Positions 1 to 12,439 of a stretch of 64,000 nucleotides of DNA are shown here, in pieces. The DNA is from Dipteris shenzhenensis (lineage: Eukaryota; Polypodiophyta; Polypodiopsida; Gleicheniales): assembly GCA_047967505.1 (NCBI GenBank), contig CM106541.1, one strand, 5' to 3'. Within the stretch, counting starts at the first letter, position 1. Each line of letters opens with the position of its first letter. The notes beneath the pieces were generated by a model. That model saw only the letters and a list, made by a program, of their open reading frames with translations. It had not been told where the DNA came from and did not search any database. The position numbers were made by a program, and so were the translations under genes.

Positions 1-1180
1 GCTGTCTATGTGCCGAATTCAGATCCAAAGAAATCTGGAATATGTATCTCTCTACTCTACTGAAATGGTGCCCAGAAGTGTGGATCTGAAAAGGACTGCA
101 ACTCCACCTGAACCTCGAACTCCTCCTGTACCCCTCATCTCATCTTTGTAGGCAAACTCCCATGTATATCCGCTGACTACTGGAAGAGGGCGCTTTGGAC
201 TCTGATGAGTCTCTGTATAAAAGACTATGTCGTAACCTGTATAGGATTCCGAGAAGTTTCCTGGTTCTGACCATAAGGTACCATTACAGTTCCAAATGGT
301 GCAAGACAGGGTCTCGGATATCTGAGTCTCATAGACCCCGCTCCCCTATATAGGAGAGGGGACAGGTGCCCTACGAGGGCCTGTAAGAAGTCGTCCCTCT
401 CGTACCACTGTCCACATCCCCTCCTTTTGGGCCTGATCCCGCTGCTGCAGTAAGGAGCGCCTCTCCTCAACCTGTAGATGTGTGAGGTCCTCATCCATAG
501 AGATCGCTGGCTAATCTCAAAGGACTGACCTACGTCGTAGAGCTGAAAATCGTGCCTGAGTGTCATGGAACCCTCTCGGTTGGGATCTCTCTCCACCCAC
601 CATGCCCTCTCTATCCTGTGCTCAGTCACACCTAGGGTAGCGGCCACGAACGCAGTCGCATCTACCATCGGTGTAGCCTCAGTGCGTGGGATCCCGCGTA
701 CTCTAATGTTGAGAGCCTTACTGGCTGTCTGCTGTTGCTCCGTGAGGGTAGCCGAAACGGTTACCCTAGCGGGTTCCCGTTTGGCCACGTCAACCCATCT
801 AGATGTCTCCTCAATAGCACATTGCATGCTCGCAATCTGTGCCTCGACCTCCGGGGTAGTCCCTGAGATAGTCTGTATGGCTGTGACCTCCTGTCGGAGC
901 TGCATGATATCTTGTCTGAGTCCTTGAATGAGACCAGCCTGCTCCCGAATGGCCCTAGCCTGCTCCTGTATGATGCGGCTGTATAATGCGGCTCTGCTCC
1001 TAGTTGAAGCGGACCTGCTCCCGTTCGAAGAGAATTAGCTCCATCTCATGCTCACAAAAACTATGTATCTCCATGAGCAGGGTCTCACACGGCTCTAGCG
1101 TATCAACCCACCCATGTCCAAGCTGAAACTGTGATGACTGAGGCATCAAACTGTGGGACTGAGTCCGAAAACTGGACGGT
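1..1180 (-). mobile_element. LINE (non-LTR retrotransposon), 5' part, runs off the window
   Basis: Read on the minus strand, this holds an ORF1-like protein followed by the beginning of an endonuclease domain (about 450 down to 1). The sequence complementary to about 1-500 is clearly similar to the plus strand at about 9809-10240, including the stretches reading as IWNCNGTLWS and SPKRPLP in the second copy, so the two are members of one LINE family in opposite orientation. The reverse transcriptase would lie left of base 1. Several frame breaks show it is not intact. I infer a LINE rather than an LTR element because an RRM-like ORF1 precedes an endonuclease and no LTR is seen. Confidence 0.75.
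225..905 (-). pseudogene. LINE ORF1-like RNA-binding protein, running into endonuclease in a shifted frame
   Basis: The 226-residue frame begins with a helical, glutamine-rich stretch (possible coiled coil, residues 1-60). It then has the pattern ALNIRVRGIPR at about 64-74 and, some 28 residues on, LGVTEHRIERAWWV, which matches the RRM segment of L1-type ORF1 proteins (NIRIxGIPE, then LGV...IERAHR). Such proteins coat LINE RNA and act as nucleic-acid chaperones. From about residue 140 the reading is out of frame for the LINE: the endonuclease start is encoded here in another frame, so the last 80 residues are probably not real protein. An ORF read on the opposite strand (565-927) is a shadow. 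The family is fairly sure; a functional product is unlikely. Confidence 0.65.
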
Positions 1181-1182
1181 GA

Positions 1183-1610
1183 CTAGGTGAGCTGGGTGAG
1201 GAACGGAGATGACAGTGGAATGGATGAGGTAGTCCCAACGAGGTGTGGGAGCGTGGGCTGACTGAGAGGGAGAGGGGAGAGTGAAGCGTAATGCGGAACA
1301 GTGTATGACACCTCCGAAGTAGGGGTCATAACCGGTGCAAGGGCTGTAACAAGAGAGGAGGGGAAGGGATCAACCGGCGCCATGGGCATGAGTATGTCAC
1401 TGATCATAGATGTAGAGGAAGCTGAGGCTGGAACTGGAGCTGAGCCTGAAGCGGGGGCTGAAGTCGAAGTAGAGATAGATATAGAGGGAGCTGAGGCTGG
1501 AACTGAAACTGAAACTGTAGCGGGAGCTGAGGTCAAGGTAGAGATAGAGGCTGAAGAGGCTGAGGCTGGTCCTGCCTTTGCTTTGCTGTCTACCCCGAGT
1601 CCACTTCAGT
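1183..1610 (-). repeat. Low-complexity tandem repeat upstream of the LINE ORF1
   Basis: Imperfect repeats of about 75 bp built from GCTGAGGCTGGAACTG-like units run from about 1415 to 1570. On the minus strand they read as an Ala/Pro/Ser/Thr-rich frame of 117 residues (1183-1536). This may be the 5' untranslated or N-terminal region of the LINE at 1-1180, or only a minisatellite; stop codons separate it from the ORF1 frame. I would not call it a gene. Confidence 0.5.
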
Positions 1611-1620
1611 TGTAATGTGT

Positions 1621-2581
1621 GTTCACATCCTCCAGTTTCAGTTGTGTCATTTGCTATTTTTTGTTGTTGTTGTCGTCTTTCTTGGCTTTGTCTCCCATTT
1701 CTCTTGGACTTTTTTTCCTTTTTTTTTTTTTTGTGAAGGTCTTAGTGTCCGACCAAGAGCGGGAGCACCGGCTCCCCCCCCATGATGGGAGGCACGCCCA
1801 GTGCGAGGTGGTGGCGAGGCAGGGTGGAAGCCTGAGGTGGAGAGGCAGCCAAGAGGTGGAGAAGGAGAAGCTAAGGTGGTGGGGGGGGATTTTTTTCGAT
1901 GAAGAAATGCAGATACACAGTTGCAGAGAGTATTCTATGAAGATATTTAAGCAGCAATATAATTTGTCATATTATGTTCCTGATTTCACTCATTATGTTC
2001 CTGATTTCACTCTATAGCATTCTAATGTTTTATCTATTCTGTAGTATTCTGCAATATTCTGATTTTTTATAAGTACTGAAGTGTATAATTATGAAGTCTT
2101 GAGCTTGAACTGTTGATCAGAACTTATGTTTGTTGAATGTTTCTTATAAAGGGTCTGTTTTCCCTTTAAAATGATAGCCTTCTGAGACCTAAGAACCCTG
2201 CCTTCCACCTGGGTATCAAAGCTTACCCGCAATCAAAGTCATAGCTCCGAGTCTACTATCCTTGTTTCTTGTATGGTTCGATTCATCACCTGCTCCTCCT
2301 CCTCTTCCATCTTACACATGATCTATGACGACAACTCCCGGTTGGACTGGGACACCTCATTTCACCTTGCGATGAGTGGAAGGGCATGCTCGCTCTTCTT
2401 TGCCCATACTTTTGCTCTCCTACATTTAAACTTCTTCAGTCAAACGCAAACCTGACTCTTCTATCCTTCGTTGAAGAAATATTCTTCCTCAGAGCTGGAT
2501 TTGTATCTCCCTTGTGATTCTTTTGACCACATTTTGGTATCATTGGAACTGTTACCTTTGGAAACCAGTAAGGACCTTGAT
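1621..2581. other. No gene seen; poly-T tract
   Basis: There is a T-rich run at about 1707-1733 and a G8 run near 1880. A 19-bp phrase, TATGTTCCTGATTTCACTC, repeats in tandem at about 1973-2013. Short frames (1619-2017, 2273-2455) resemble nothing I know. The poly-T could be the reverse complement of a retroposon poly(A) tail, but nothing else supports that. Confidence 0.4.
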
Positions 2582-3000
2582 AGTCATGCACATTTCGAGC
2601 TATGAGAGCAAGCAAAAAGAAGGTAATGTTTTCTAAGGGAGTTGTTAGTTGACGAAGTAATCACTGACTTCTTGGCATGTCTTCTAAAGCCCAGCTTTTG
2701 GATGAGGTCTTGGCCCTTGTGTGATGACAAGATCTTCGGTGTTGAGTTGTCATCAGAGGTGTAATCTTTGGATTATGACCTTCTCACTGACAGTCATGCA
2801 CTTTCCAAGCTAGAAGAGGAAGCACGAGAATAACGTGATGTTTTGTAAGGTGAGTTGTCAGTTGAAGTAGCCGATGACTTCTTTGGTGGCATGCCTCCTA
2901 ACATCCTTGTGCCATCTTTTGAGGTGGATGAGGTCTTGGGTGATGAGATCTTTGAGTCGAGTTGTCATCAGAGATGTCATCTTTAGATTGTAACCTTCTC
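2582..3000. repeat. Diverged tandem duplication, period about 210 bp
   Basis: The segment starting AGTCATGCAC at 2582 recurs at 2792, with matching internal landmarks in the same order: AGTTGTCAGTTGA, ATGACTTCTT, GGTGGCATG, GATGAGGTCTTGG, GAGTTGTCATCAGAG and CTTCTCACT. There are many substitutions and small indels. No coding capacity is apparent. It is an old local duplication of unknown origin. Confidence 0.75.
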
Positions 3001-6000
3001 ACTACCTAGCACTGCCCCCATCATGTGATGATTGTCTACCTCCCTGCCACTACTACCTCAACCATGCTTACTTGAGATGTGATGTGCTAGCGTGAGCACA
3101 TATAGGAAGTGAGACCATGGACATAGTGGTGTTTGATATTTCTCTTTGAACAATTGCTACAAGGTGTTCTCTTGTCGCAAGCTCTGGATGAGCTTCCTCA
3201 ACTCTTCAAGATATCTATATTTGGAAATATCATGCCCACAGGTCTCATGGAATTTACAAATGAAGCATAAGTTGATATCTTACATTTTGAGGGGCATTTC
3301 CAGAGGGTATTTGCTGTACTCTGAGTATCTCTCCAATTTCTCCCTCCCCGTACGTCATTCAAACTTCTGGCGGGACTTGGCTAGATGGCCAAGCTCTCAA
3401 CGACGATGGCATTGTCCTGGAAGACCCAGCCCCGCAACCCGCTGAAGAACTATCCCTTTCAAAAGGGTCTCGAAGCGGCGTCCATCACAACCAGGCAAGC
3501 CTTTGGCACCCCACCACCCATGAGGACTGACCTTGTCATCCTAGGGGACTCTAGAACCACACCAAACATCTTACCAATCGAGGATATACCCATACTCTTG
3601 TATGACAATCCCGAGAATCTCAAAGTCACTGGCTGTCTAGGGATCTGGTGGCGTGCAGCTTGTCATCGACTATGAAACCAGGGTACCAGGCCATTAAAAA
3701 TACAAAATGAGGCCCCACGTATATCATGAATCTCTCATGCAATATCTAGGCCATCTCAATAGGTGCTGATTGATTACGAAAACACCATGTCTGTATATGG
3801 TCACCTCTTGGATATGGTCTCTGTCCAACAAGGATTGTTTGTACTCGGTCTCAAACTTGACGTTGAGTGGAGTAAGGGGCCACAAGACACCCAATCACTG
3901 CTTTGTCAATTAGTTCTTGCGCTTCTTGCTCGACCTGCTTTTTGTCCTTCTGGGAAAGCAAGATCAAATAGGAGGTGGGACTTGAGGATGTTACCATAAG
4001 AGCTCGTCTAGACAAACCCCTTGGAATCACCTACCAGACATCAAGACCACCTCAATGATGCACACATGGCTGGCAAGATGTAGGAGAGATACTACATCAC
4101 TCGGGGCTATGTGGCCTGGCTCACACAATCATGCCCTAAAGATCTCAAGACAAGGCCATTTTGATCCAAAGAGTCGTCCACAATACCAATATCTATGTAT
4201 AGACCCCATCCCTCTTGTAGATTTGGCTTGGGAGATTATTGCCAGTCTCACTGCATGGCAAATATGGAGATCAAGATGCATAGAGGCTATAGATGGACTA
4301 AGACTTTTGTTTCTGAGTCATTCTTAGTTATCAGATAGGAAATTATCCACACGCTCATGCCAGTTGGAGCACAATTCAGGGCTCCTCACGCACCAAGAGA
4401 ACTTCTTTCATGAGATAGTGGATTGTGGTTTATTCTATACATATATCACCATAAAGCCTTCACGGCAATTCCACTCGTTGGATTGGTTACTCAATTCCAC
4501 TCGTTGAATTGGTAACTACAACTCACTTCTTCTTTACATGATTTTGTATGAGGTTTTTATAGGATTTTATCCTGATTTTTGTATTTTGGTCATACTTCAT
4601 AGAAACTCTCTCGTGCGAAACAAAATAATAAATAGATTCTTGACTTTGAAAACCCAGCCCCCTATCTGGATTGCTATGATATTCAAATTCTTGACGCAAT
4701 AATAAGAGTGGAAGAACTGAAAGAAAGTCTTACTTACGTCATTAATTGAGTAACATCCTCTGTTATGTGTGTGATCTTAAAGTAAAAACTGAAAACTGTC
4801 ACACAAACATACTGAGTAGGTTGTGTCATGCCAAATGCAGTAAGAAAGACGTTAAGCTGTAAGCTTGGGTTTGAAGATAAGATGTTCTGAGTGTTTGTTA
4901 AAAGTCCTAGACTATTTCAAGTCAGTGAACTCTCCCCTTCTCCAGGAGCGTATATCGTGATGCGAATCATGGTGTCATCATATATATTATGACAAAGACT
5001 ATCACTGGAAAAGATAAGGTCCCAAGATCATACCATCTTCCTTTTTCAGGTGTTCATCAATTTTCCTGAAATCTCCCTTTTCTTTCAATTGAAGCTCCAG
5101 CTTTTGCACATCAACCTTTCGAACATTCAATTTTATGCATGTAAATTCACATCAGCAATAATGCAAGCCAAAATACTATGTCATGAATAAACTAGCAGCC
5201 TCTGCTATAAGTACTACATTTGCAATCCATAAAGAAACAAAATTTCTTACAGAAACAAATTTCCAGAACACAGAAAATTGAAAAGCCAATTTTTTTCTTT
5301 GACTTAACAATGGTAAACAAATAGTTTGCATACCCAAAGAGAGTGCATGTATAAATCACAATAATCAGCAATGAGCCCCATAGAAATAAATTGAATGGAT
5401 GGACCAAAATCTCTTCGATTCACTAACCTCTCAACATCAAAGACCAAAAACTCCCCTCAATATGAATGTAATCCCCCGTCCGATGTACTCCAAGAGGATG
5501 GTATATAACCATTCTCTAAACCTAATCTAGCAATTCAATTCCGAAGAAAGAATCCCTGAGAGATCTAGGTGAAATCATACCAATGAATCCAGAAAGAACC
5601 CCTAAGAGATTTTGTTGGCCTATACCAGTGAATTGGGTGTGTTAAAGATAATAGCCTACACCATCCAAAAAACTTCTACTGAATCAAGAATTGGTCTATT
5701 TGAATGAACATTCCACTTTGAATCTAATCCCTTTCTTTTCCATAGCTTCTGAAGCTGGGACCTAGCATGGATATGCTCTCAACTATTAAGAGACCACACT
5801 AGCCAACCTAGTAGAAATTTCATTACAGCTTCCCTGTAGGAGAGTCACAACATAATTTATCTATCATTTTTTAAAAGATTTACATCAAAGGTTTATGCGC
5901 TTGAGATTTAGGTGAGTTTGCAAATAATGAGCATGCAATTGAAAGAAAGGGGAAATAACAGGTGGACTTAGACGTGGAAAATGAAATGTTCTTCACTAAT

Positions 6001-7413
6001 GGTCGAGTGAAGCCATATAATGAACAAACTAGTGAATACTTCCCAAATTCTTATGAGAAATGTGCTTACTGAATTTACACAATTGGGAGCAAAAATGCGA
6101 GCTTTTCTAGCTTCCTCATCAAAGCGCCTGACCCTTGAAAAATCTTTACCTCCAATAAAATCATCCTTAGCTTTTCTTTCTTTTCCCATCATTTTGGGAG
6201 TTACTCAAGCACCAGGCCTGCCAAAATTGTTCCAGTAATGTAATGTGTCAGTCAGATTCCAAGAAAGGTAAGAGAGAATATTTATAAGAAATGAAACTGC
6301 TACATTGAAGTTTCAAAGGTCCTTCATTATTGTATCCTTCACCCACAGAAATACACACATGTGCACATGCACACATACATAGGCATGCATCCAAACTTCC
6401 ACCGTAACAGGAATGCATTGGTAATGTGAGAATGCACATGTGCGCACGACCACGTGCACACACATGTCGACCCACCGAGGGTGCTATAAATTTGCACGGT
6501 TAAAGTTATTAAGCAATTCGTAGCCTATTTTGCTGCTGTTCTTTGGACAATCTCTTGTAATATATTGAAACTTAGAGGCAGCTCATTCTTTGCTTCCTTT
6601 TGCAGTTTCGGGCATAACTTCATCATCAATTTGGTTGCCTAGGTGCTGATGTATTCAGCAATGTTTTGGGCTGTTTTTGGGTAGCTTTTTTAAAGGTATT
6701 GGATGTCGTCCAATATCAGACACTACATACCTCCCAATTGCAATTTGATGACCCAATCATTGTCCTCTATGAAAGATCAAATCATTGTCCTCTGTGAAGC
6801 CTTTAAAAGTTTCTTGGAGATTATGGAAGATCATTAATGGAGCCCACACGATGCAAATGTCATGAAAGATGAAAGGACGGTGATGGACAGATCCAAATAA
6901 TGTTCAGAAGTGGGAGAGGAAAGAAGTAAATGGTTATGTGGACTTGATACAAACCACGAAGGACAATGTTGTCCCATCGATTCTAATGGCCCCAATGCAA
7001 ACAAGGCTTGGTGACCTTCAAGGATTCATACGAGTCCATCAACCCAACAAGGATTCCAAATCGTCTAATTCACATGAATCTCATGAGAAGATAAGGTGAA
7101 GGAGGACTTCTTAACAAAAATTAAATATTATCAAAAACGTGTAAGGATTCCAAATCTTCTAAATCAACATTAATCTCACGACAAGATAAGGGTCTCGTAA
7201 GTTTGAGACTATTGGGTTAGTTGAAAATGGTGAGAGGCATGAGCAAAGAGACGATGGAGGAAATAGATGTTAGGATGGAGCTCGAGGAAGGTTAAGAGGG
7301 TGGTAGCAGAAAGGGTAAGTGAGGTTATGATGTTGGTAGAAAGAGTGGTTAGATATGGGAAGTTGGATGTGAGATAGGCCCTGTCATCTTCCGACACTTC
7401 CTTTTGCTAGTGC
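3001..7413. other. Intergenic stretch without a recognisable gene
   Basis: I read both strands and found only short frames (longest about 99 residues, 3146-3445 plus) with no familiar motif. There is a small direct repeat at about 4471-4530, in which AATTCCACTCGTTG(G/A)ATTGGT occurs twice. Around 6350-6470 there is a Cys/His-rich shadow frame caused by CACATG-type low complexity. The 3.4-4.3 kb part is compositionally like decayed coding DNA, but I cannot name a family. Confidence 0.4.
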
Positions 7414-7996
7414 GATGGGATGATCAGCTGCATGGATGAGATGTCAGTTATGTCATGCCTTGCAAATAATAGGGATGCTTCTCAATGAAATTAAAGATCT
7501 TTAGAAACAATTGATATAAATGCTCTTGCAATGATGGTGTTTAGCAAGCTTCCTCGTCGGCATTGCTCAAGTAGAACTAGGATTAAGAACCTGCTACGCT
7601 GGTCCCGATAGTATCACAAGGTCACAATGAATTTTGAGAAGGTCTTACATATGTAAATTTTCATATTCAACAACTTATCGAGGCAAGAGTCTTACGTCAG
7701 AAAGTGATGGGATGATCAGCTGCATGGATGAGATGTCAGTTATGTCATGCCTTTCAAATAATAGGGATGCTTCTCAATGAAATTAAAGATCATTAGAAAC
7801 AATTGATATAAATGCTCTTGCAATGATGGTGTTTAGCAAGCTTCCTCGTCGACATTGCTCAAGTAGAACTGGGATTAAGAACCTACTAGGCTGGTCCCGA
7901 TAGTATCACAAGGTCACAATGAATTTTGAGAAGGTCTGACATATGTAAATTTTCATATTCAACAACTTATCGAGGCAAGAGTCTTACGTCAGAACC
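7414..7996. repeat. Recent 292-bp tandem duplication
   Basis: The unit beginning GATGGGATGATCAGCTGC at 7414 is repeated from 7706, ending near 7996 at GTCTTACGTCAGAA. By eye the copies differ at only a handful of positions (for example CTTGC/CTTTC, GATCTTT/GATCATT, CTGCTACGC/CTACTAGGC). The copies abut directly. No ORF spans the unit. The low divergence marks it as much younger than the other tandem duplication at 2.6 kb. Confidence 0.93.
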
Positions 7997-9720
7997 ATGA
8001 CAACGTGCAAGCATGGGGAGCCACACCTGGATCAATAAGATTTAAGACATGAGCATCATTTCAATGGCAACAAGACCATCTTGGTGACATTAGTGGACAA
8101 TAGGCCAAAATGCATGGAATTATAAATAGGAGACATGAGTTTATGTGGCACCAATCTGTCAAGTAAACATTAAACAAGTACAAACCCTTCAAATGCTCGC
8201 GTTTGGGAAGGATTGAAGTATAGGTGTGAAGTATAGGTGCCTCAATTTCTTAACACCTAAAGAAGGAGACACTAGGATAGGATACATTCTAGAGAAGGTT
8301 ATCCTCCACTAACATATCTGGCCGTAAGGATGAGTTGGAGAAGCCAATGATCCATGGTCACTTGAGGGGGCTTTAGGCTGGTCATGTCAACCACTTGAAG
8401 CTCATCTATGGGTTGGGCCTATGGCCAACTAGGCCGTGCAAGAACCCATGGTCACCTAGAGGGACAGATGATTTGTCCAACCAAACCAAGCTGCAATTAT
8501 TGACCAAGCCAGCTCCTATACTTGATTGATTGCCCCACTAGGTCATGTAGTGGGGTGCCACTTGTAGGCTACGTAAGTAGCCCTTTCGGGCTATAAAAAC
8601 ACATACATAGCAACTACTAAAGGCCATTAATACAATGCGTTTTGTTTTGTGTGCCACTCCTAGACTAGACAATTGTGTTGTAACCATTCTCCTTGGGTCG
8701 GCCGCCTACATGGATCCCTCATAAGTCTCGAATGTGCATGTGGATTATCTTCTTGTTTACCTTATTGAGACCTCTCACATGCACTTCTACAATGGTTAAG
8801 TCTCATAGTCATATCTGACACCATAGTCTCCCAAACCTGTCCTGAGCCCAAAAATCCATGGATGGGGCCCTGTCATGGAATAATGTGTTCAACCAATGTG
8901 TGGGAAAACAGAACCTTCAAATGTGCAATTACCAATGTTTCCAATCGTCTCCCAAACCATGTCTTAGGCTTAACTAAAAAGACGACCATATGGGGCGAAC
9001 GCTCCCCTCAAAGGTCTAAGGCCATGCTGCTTGTCTAACATGTCCTTAGCCTTAAACAAATAGACGTTTTGATGAGGTAGCCGGTCCTCCTAGAGCTATA
9101 TACCCAAAATGCTTGGTTCAACAATGAGTCATGCTAGGAGCATCAAGCCTTTAGATGGTATAAGCTACACCATGTCTAAAGTCTAATGGGAAAAAGCTCC
9201 TCCTTTTGCTGTATGACTGAACTAGAGGCAACCATGCCCTTGATAATGAAGGGCTGCTTCTTCCTATGCCATTACAAAAAAGAAGCAAATGATCCAGAAG
9301 CAATGTGACACCCATCCCGAAATTAAGTAGATTCGCATGCTATGTCTGTCTCTCAACCCTCAGTGAGTGTTGCAAATGGCTAGCTGTCCACTATATATGA
9401 GATCACTATCCTAGATAGATCTCAAGTTGTGAAGGATGTGATCCTAAAAACAACCCAATATTGCATACAACTATCTGTCCTCTATCTATGAGATCATTAT
9501 CCTAGGTTGTGAAGGATGTGATCATAAGTCTCAAATCGTGAAGGATGTAATCATAAAAAGAACCCAATATTTATACTTCTTCATATTGACCTCTTTGGTC
9601 CCCCTCCTTGCCTCAGCTCCCCTTGCTTTTCTGCTGCAGCTGCCATTCTTTCACTCTTTCCCAGTTGATTTTGCCTTTTTCCCCACCTCTTGCATTCATC
9701 TCCCTCCATTGCTGTTTTCT

Positions 9721-9721
<1 letters not shown>
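7997..9721. other. Intergenic; one TATA-like site
   Basis: No coding frame is recognised. At about 8590-8597 the sequence GGGCTATAAAAACACA looks like a plant core promoter (TATAAAA) and lies in GC-richer surroundings, as in LTR promoters, but no LTR boundaries or partner copy are visible. Short repeats of CTATCTATGAGATCA...GAAGGATGTGATCATAA occur three times between about 9390 and 9555. Confidence 0.35.
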
Positions 9722-9754
<33 letters not shown>

Positions 9755-9763
9755 CCCCCCCCC
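9722..9763. repeat. (CT)n microsatellite followed by poly-C
   Basis: About 15 CT units run into eleven consecutive C residues, just upstream of the truncated 5' end of the LINE copy at about 9809. Confidence 0.95.
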
Positions 9764-9959
9764 ACCCTTTTCCTACTTATTTTCTACTCCTTACATTTCA
9801 CATCCCACTACAGATTGAGGAGCGACGAGTTCTTCTGCAGCAGCGGGATGTTGCCCGCAAGGAGGGGAAATGGGCCGTGGTTCGAGATGGTAGGTTGTTG
9901 ACCGGCACCCGTCGGGCTCCCACCCGTACCCCCTAGGGGGACGGGGCCTATGAGACTCA

Positions 9960-10560
9960 GGTTTTCAAGACCCTAGACTGCACCATTTGGAACTGTAATG
10001 GCACCTTATGGTCAGACCCAGGAAACTTCTTGGAGTCTTATACAGGACGAGACATAGTCTTTTACACGTAGACATACCAGAGCCCAAAGCGTCCACTACC
10101 CATAGTCAATGGCTACACATGGGAGTCAGCCTTCAGGGATGAGACGAGGGATACAGGAGGAGTCCGAGGATCAGGCGGGGTCGCAGTATTGTACAGGTCT
10201 TCCCTCACTGGAGCCATCTCCATTGAGAGGAAGGACACAAACTCCCGCGCTTCCAGACATGGACCTAGACGGAGCAAGTATGACTAGGACCTCATCGGAC
10301 TGACACGGACCTGTTACACCATATGGACACGCGCTCCTTGATTTGGGCAGGATGCATGATCTCATCATCTACAACGGGCTCGACCTATGGCCCTCCTCAT
10401 GTGGTTTTACTTGCTTCCCACACGGGAGGGGCACTAGCATAGTAGATTACATCATGGGATCCCTACCTTCACTTCATGTATCACCGACTTCACCGTAGCA
10501 CCACTCCCTCCAGGAGCTGATCACACATACCTATTCTTCACTATCGCGACCCCATGCTTA
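9960..10560 (+). pseudogene. LINE endonuclease (EEP-like) remnant
   Basis: Translated across stops and at least one frame shift, this region reads like an AP-endonuclease-type LINE domain. It has a start reading CTIWNCNGTLW, a middle segment GVRGSGGVAVLYRSSL (the usual hydrophobic strand before the catalytic Glu/Asp loop), and a late PGADHTYLFF in the place of the family's SDHxPL motif. The gene is dead: stops occur about every 30-40 codons in the first part. A frame at 10109-10303 covers only a piece. In intact elements this domain nicks the target DNA. Confidence 0.6.
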
Positions 10561-10932
10561 GCCACACCACACACACCACATAGGAAGCACGACACCTACC
10601 ACGACATACAGTTTGATCATAGCCTCTCACCGGCCTACTCTGGACGCCTAAACAGACTCCTAACCTATATCGATCACATACCACTCATAGAGGACCGTGC
10701 TGCCCTGGTTAGTCGCACACTCCACGAGGCTGCCCTCCAAATCTTTCCCCACACCACACGGTCCACTAGACTACCACCTCTTGGTTCTATACGCTGCAAC
10801 AATTGACAGCTCCGACTTGAAACCAGAGGTCACCTCCCGAACACACCAGACACGGTATGCAAGTACCAACGTCTCGTATGTCGGAAGAAGCAAGCTTTTT
10901 TTCGTCAAAATGAGGAGGAGCTGCTGCACATC

Positions 10933-11691
10933 TTGTACAGCAACAACTCTAAGGATTTTTGGCGGAGATTCCTTGAGCGTAGGTCCCCATCACCCCTCAC
11001 CGACACGAGAGTCTGGCACATGTATGCACACCATCTATATGATGTCCCACACCAGCCCACTCCAGACCTCATACACACACCTCGTCCCACCACTTGCATG
11101 TTGTTCACCAGAGGGGGGGTCAAGGACGTGACATTGAAACTGCACAATGGCCGCGCTATGGATCACGAGGGGCTATGCACTGAGTTTATCGCATATGGGA
11201 TCGACACGTTAGCCCCAATCCTAGCAAAGCTATTCAATGATGCTGTTTGCCTTGGCTTCCCCCGCATTTGGACACTCAACACCATTAACCCCATCCACAA
11301 GGTAGGGGATCCCATGGACCCGAGTAACTACATGACTATCATGATTGGACATGTGATGTCCAAGATCTATGCAACTGTATTGGATGCATCGGTCAGCTTG
11401 TTCGCAGAGATGAGAGGGCTCAGAGCAGAGGGTCAGGCCAGTTTCAGTCGAGACCATGGGACTATGGATCACATACTCACACTCAAGAGTGTCATTGAGG
11501 AGGCCAGATCACGGAAGGAGAGGGTATACTGTTGCTTTGTGGATTTCGGCAAAGCCTTTGACACAATACCTCGAGCTCGTCTTATCACACGCCTACAGAC
11601 ACTGGGATTTGATCAGGAGATCATCTGGGCAGTCATGGCACTGTATGAGTCTCAGGCCGAGTTCTCGCCGCCTCCGCATAGACAGCGGTAG
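10933..11691 (+). pseudogene. LINE reverse transcriptase, N-terminal part only
   Basis: The 252-residue open frame contains non-LTR RT motifs in order: LAPILAKLFNDAV, NPIHKVGDPMDPSNY (KxG...P.NYRPI-type motif), QASFSRDHGTMDHI (QxGFR...T.D-like) and the motif-A box CCFVDFGKAFDTIPR with its first catalytic Asp. The frame ends about residue 252, before the motif with the FADD active-site pair, so a deletion near 11685 has removed the rest of the palm. A conserved LINE frame can be followed upstream to about 10600. It cannot encode an active enzyme. Confidence 0.85.
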
Positions 11692-12250
11692 AGCAGAGGG
11701 GATTCCTAGGGAGCATCGCTTATGCATACTTGCAACTATCAGGAGGTTGAGTCGGAGGAGCATTTTCAGGTGCCCAGTGTACTACGAGATCCGAGGTCGC
11801 TACCACTACCTCTTCCAAGACGGCTCCGGGCTCCTTTCGAGATTCCTCGCCTAACCAGATCAAAGATTCCTCGCGGCCTTCATTCATGAGGGAATCCAAC
11901 ATAGAGAGTACTTACTCAGGCGACGGGGCTTGGTCACATCATCAGACACCTCTCAGAGCAGGGTCAGAGTGTTCTTCCCATTGAGTGACATTGATCGTCC
12001 AGTCTCTAGCCGCTGACGTGACAGAGACCCCGACCCGACGATCGCAGCACGACACATGAGACATCGAGGGGACACACAGATCACTCTGGGGGGCCTCCCA
12101 TCATTGTTTAGACCCGGGATACGTCCCACGGGAGTCACGGTGACTCTGGTCTTGCGTCGAGCCTCGTCGTCCAAGAGACCGAGACGCACGGCACCCCTTG
12201 ACGGGCACCAGCGTCCCATCACCAGCTATGCACCAGCCAGGGGGACATGA
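11692..12250 (+). pseudogene. C-terminal tail of LINE ORF2
   Basis: Immediately after the RT break, another frame reads FRCPVYYEIRGRYHYLFQD and then, past a stop, IHEGIQHREYLLR. This resembles the C-terminal tail found after the RT in this type of plant LINE. Because motifs B to E of the RT are absent between 11690 and 11760, the joint is an internal deletion. The assignment rests mainly on position and character, so it is moderate. Confidence 0.45.
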
Positions 12251-12439
12251 CATACGGAGGATTCCGCTCCGCTCCAGTCATTTTCTTTTCATTGTTACAT
12301 CCAGATGTATTTGATTATGTATGATCAGACTTAGGATTCAGCACGGGTGATGATGCTCATTTCAGTAGCTCCACCCTTACTGTGATTTGTATCAGGTTTT
12401 CTTTCAGTCTCATAGACCCATCGGTCTTCCGAAGACTCT

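Noticed and set aside
1301-1615. Glu/Ala-rich plus-strand ORF
   Set aside because: It is the shadow of the low-complexity repeat upstream of the minus-strand LINE and has no independent support.
6248-6475. Cys/His-rich ORF that might be a zinc protein
   Set aside because: The cysteines and histidines come from CACATG/GCACAC low-complexity sequence, with no regular spacing.
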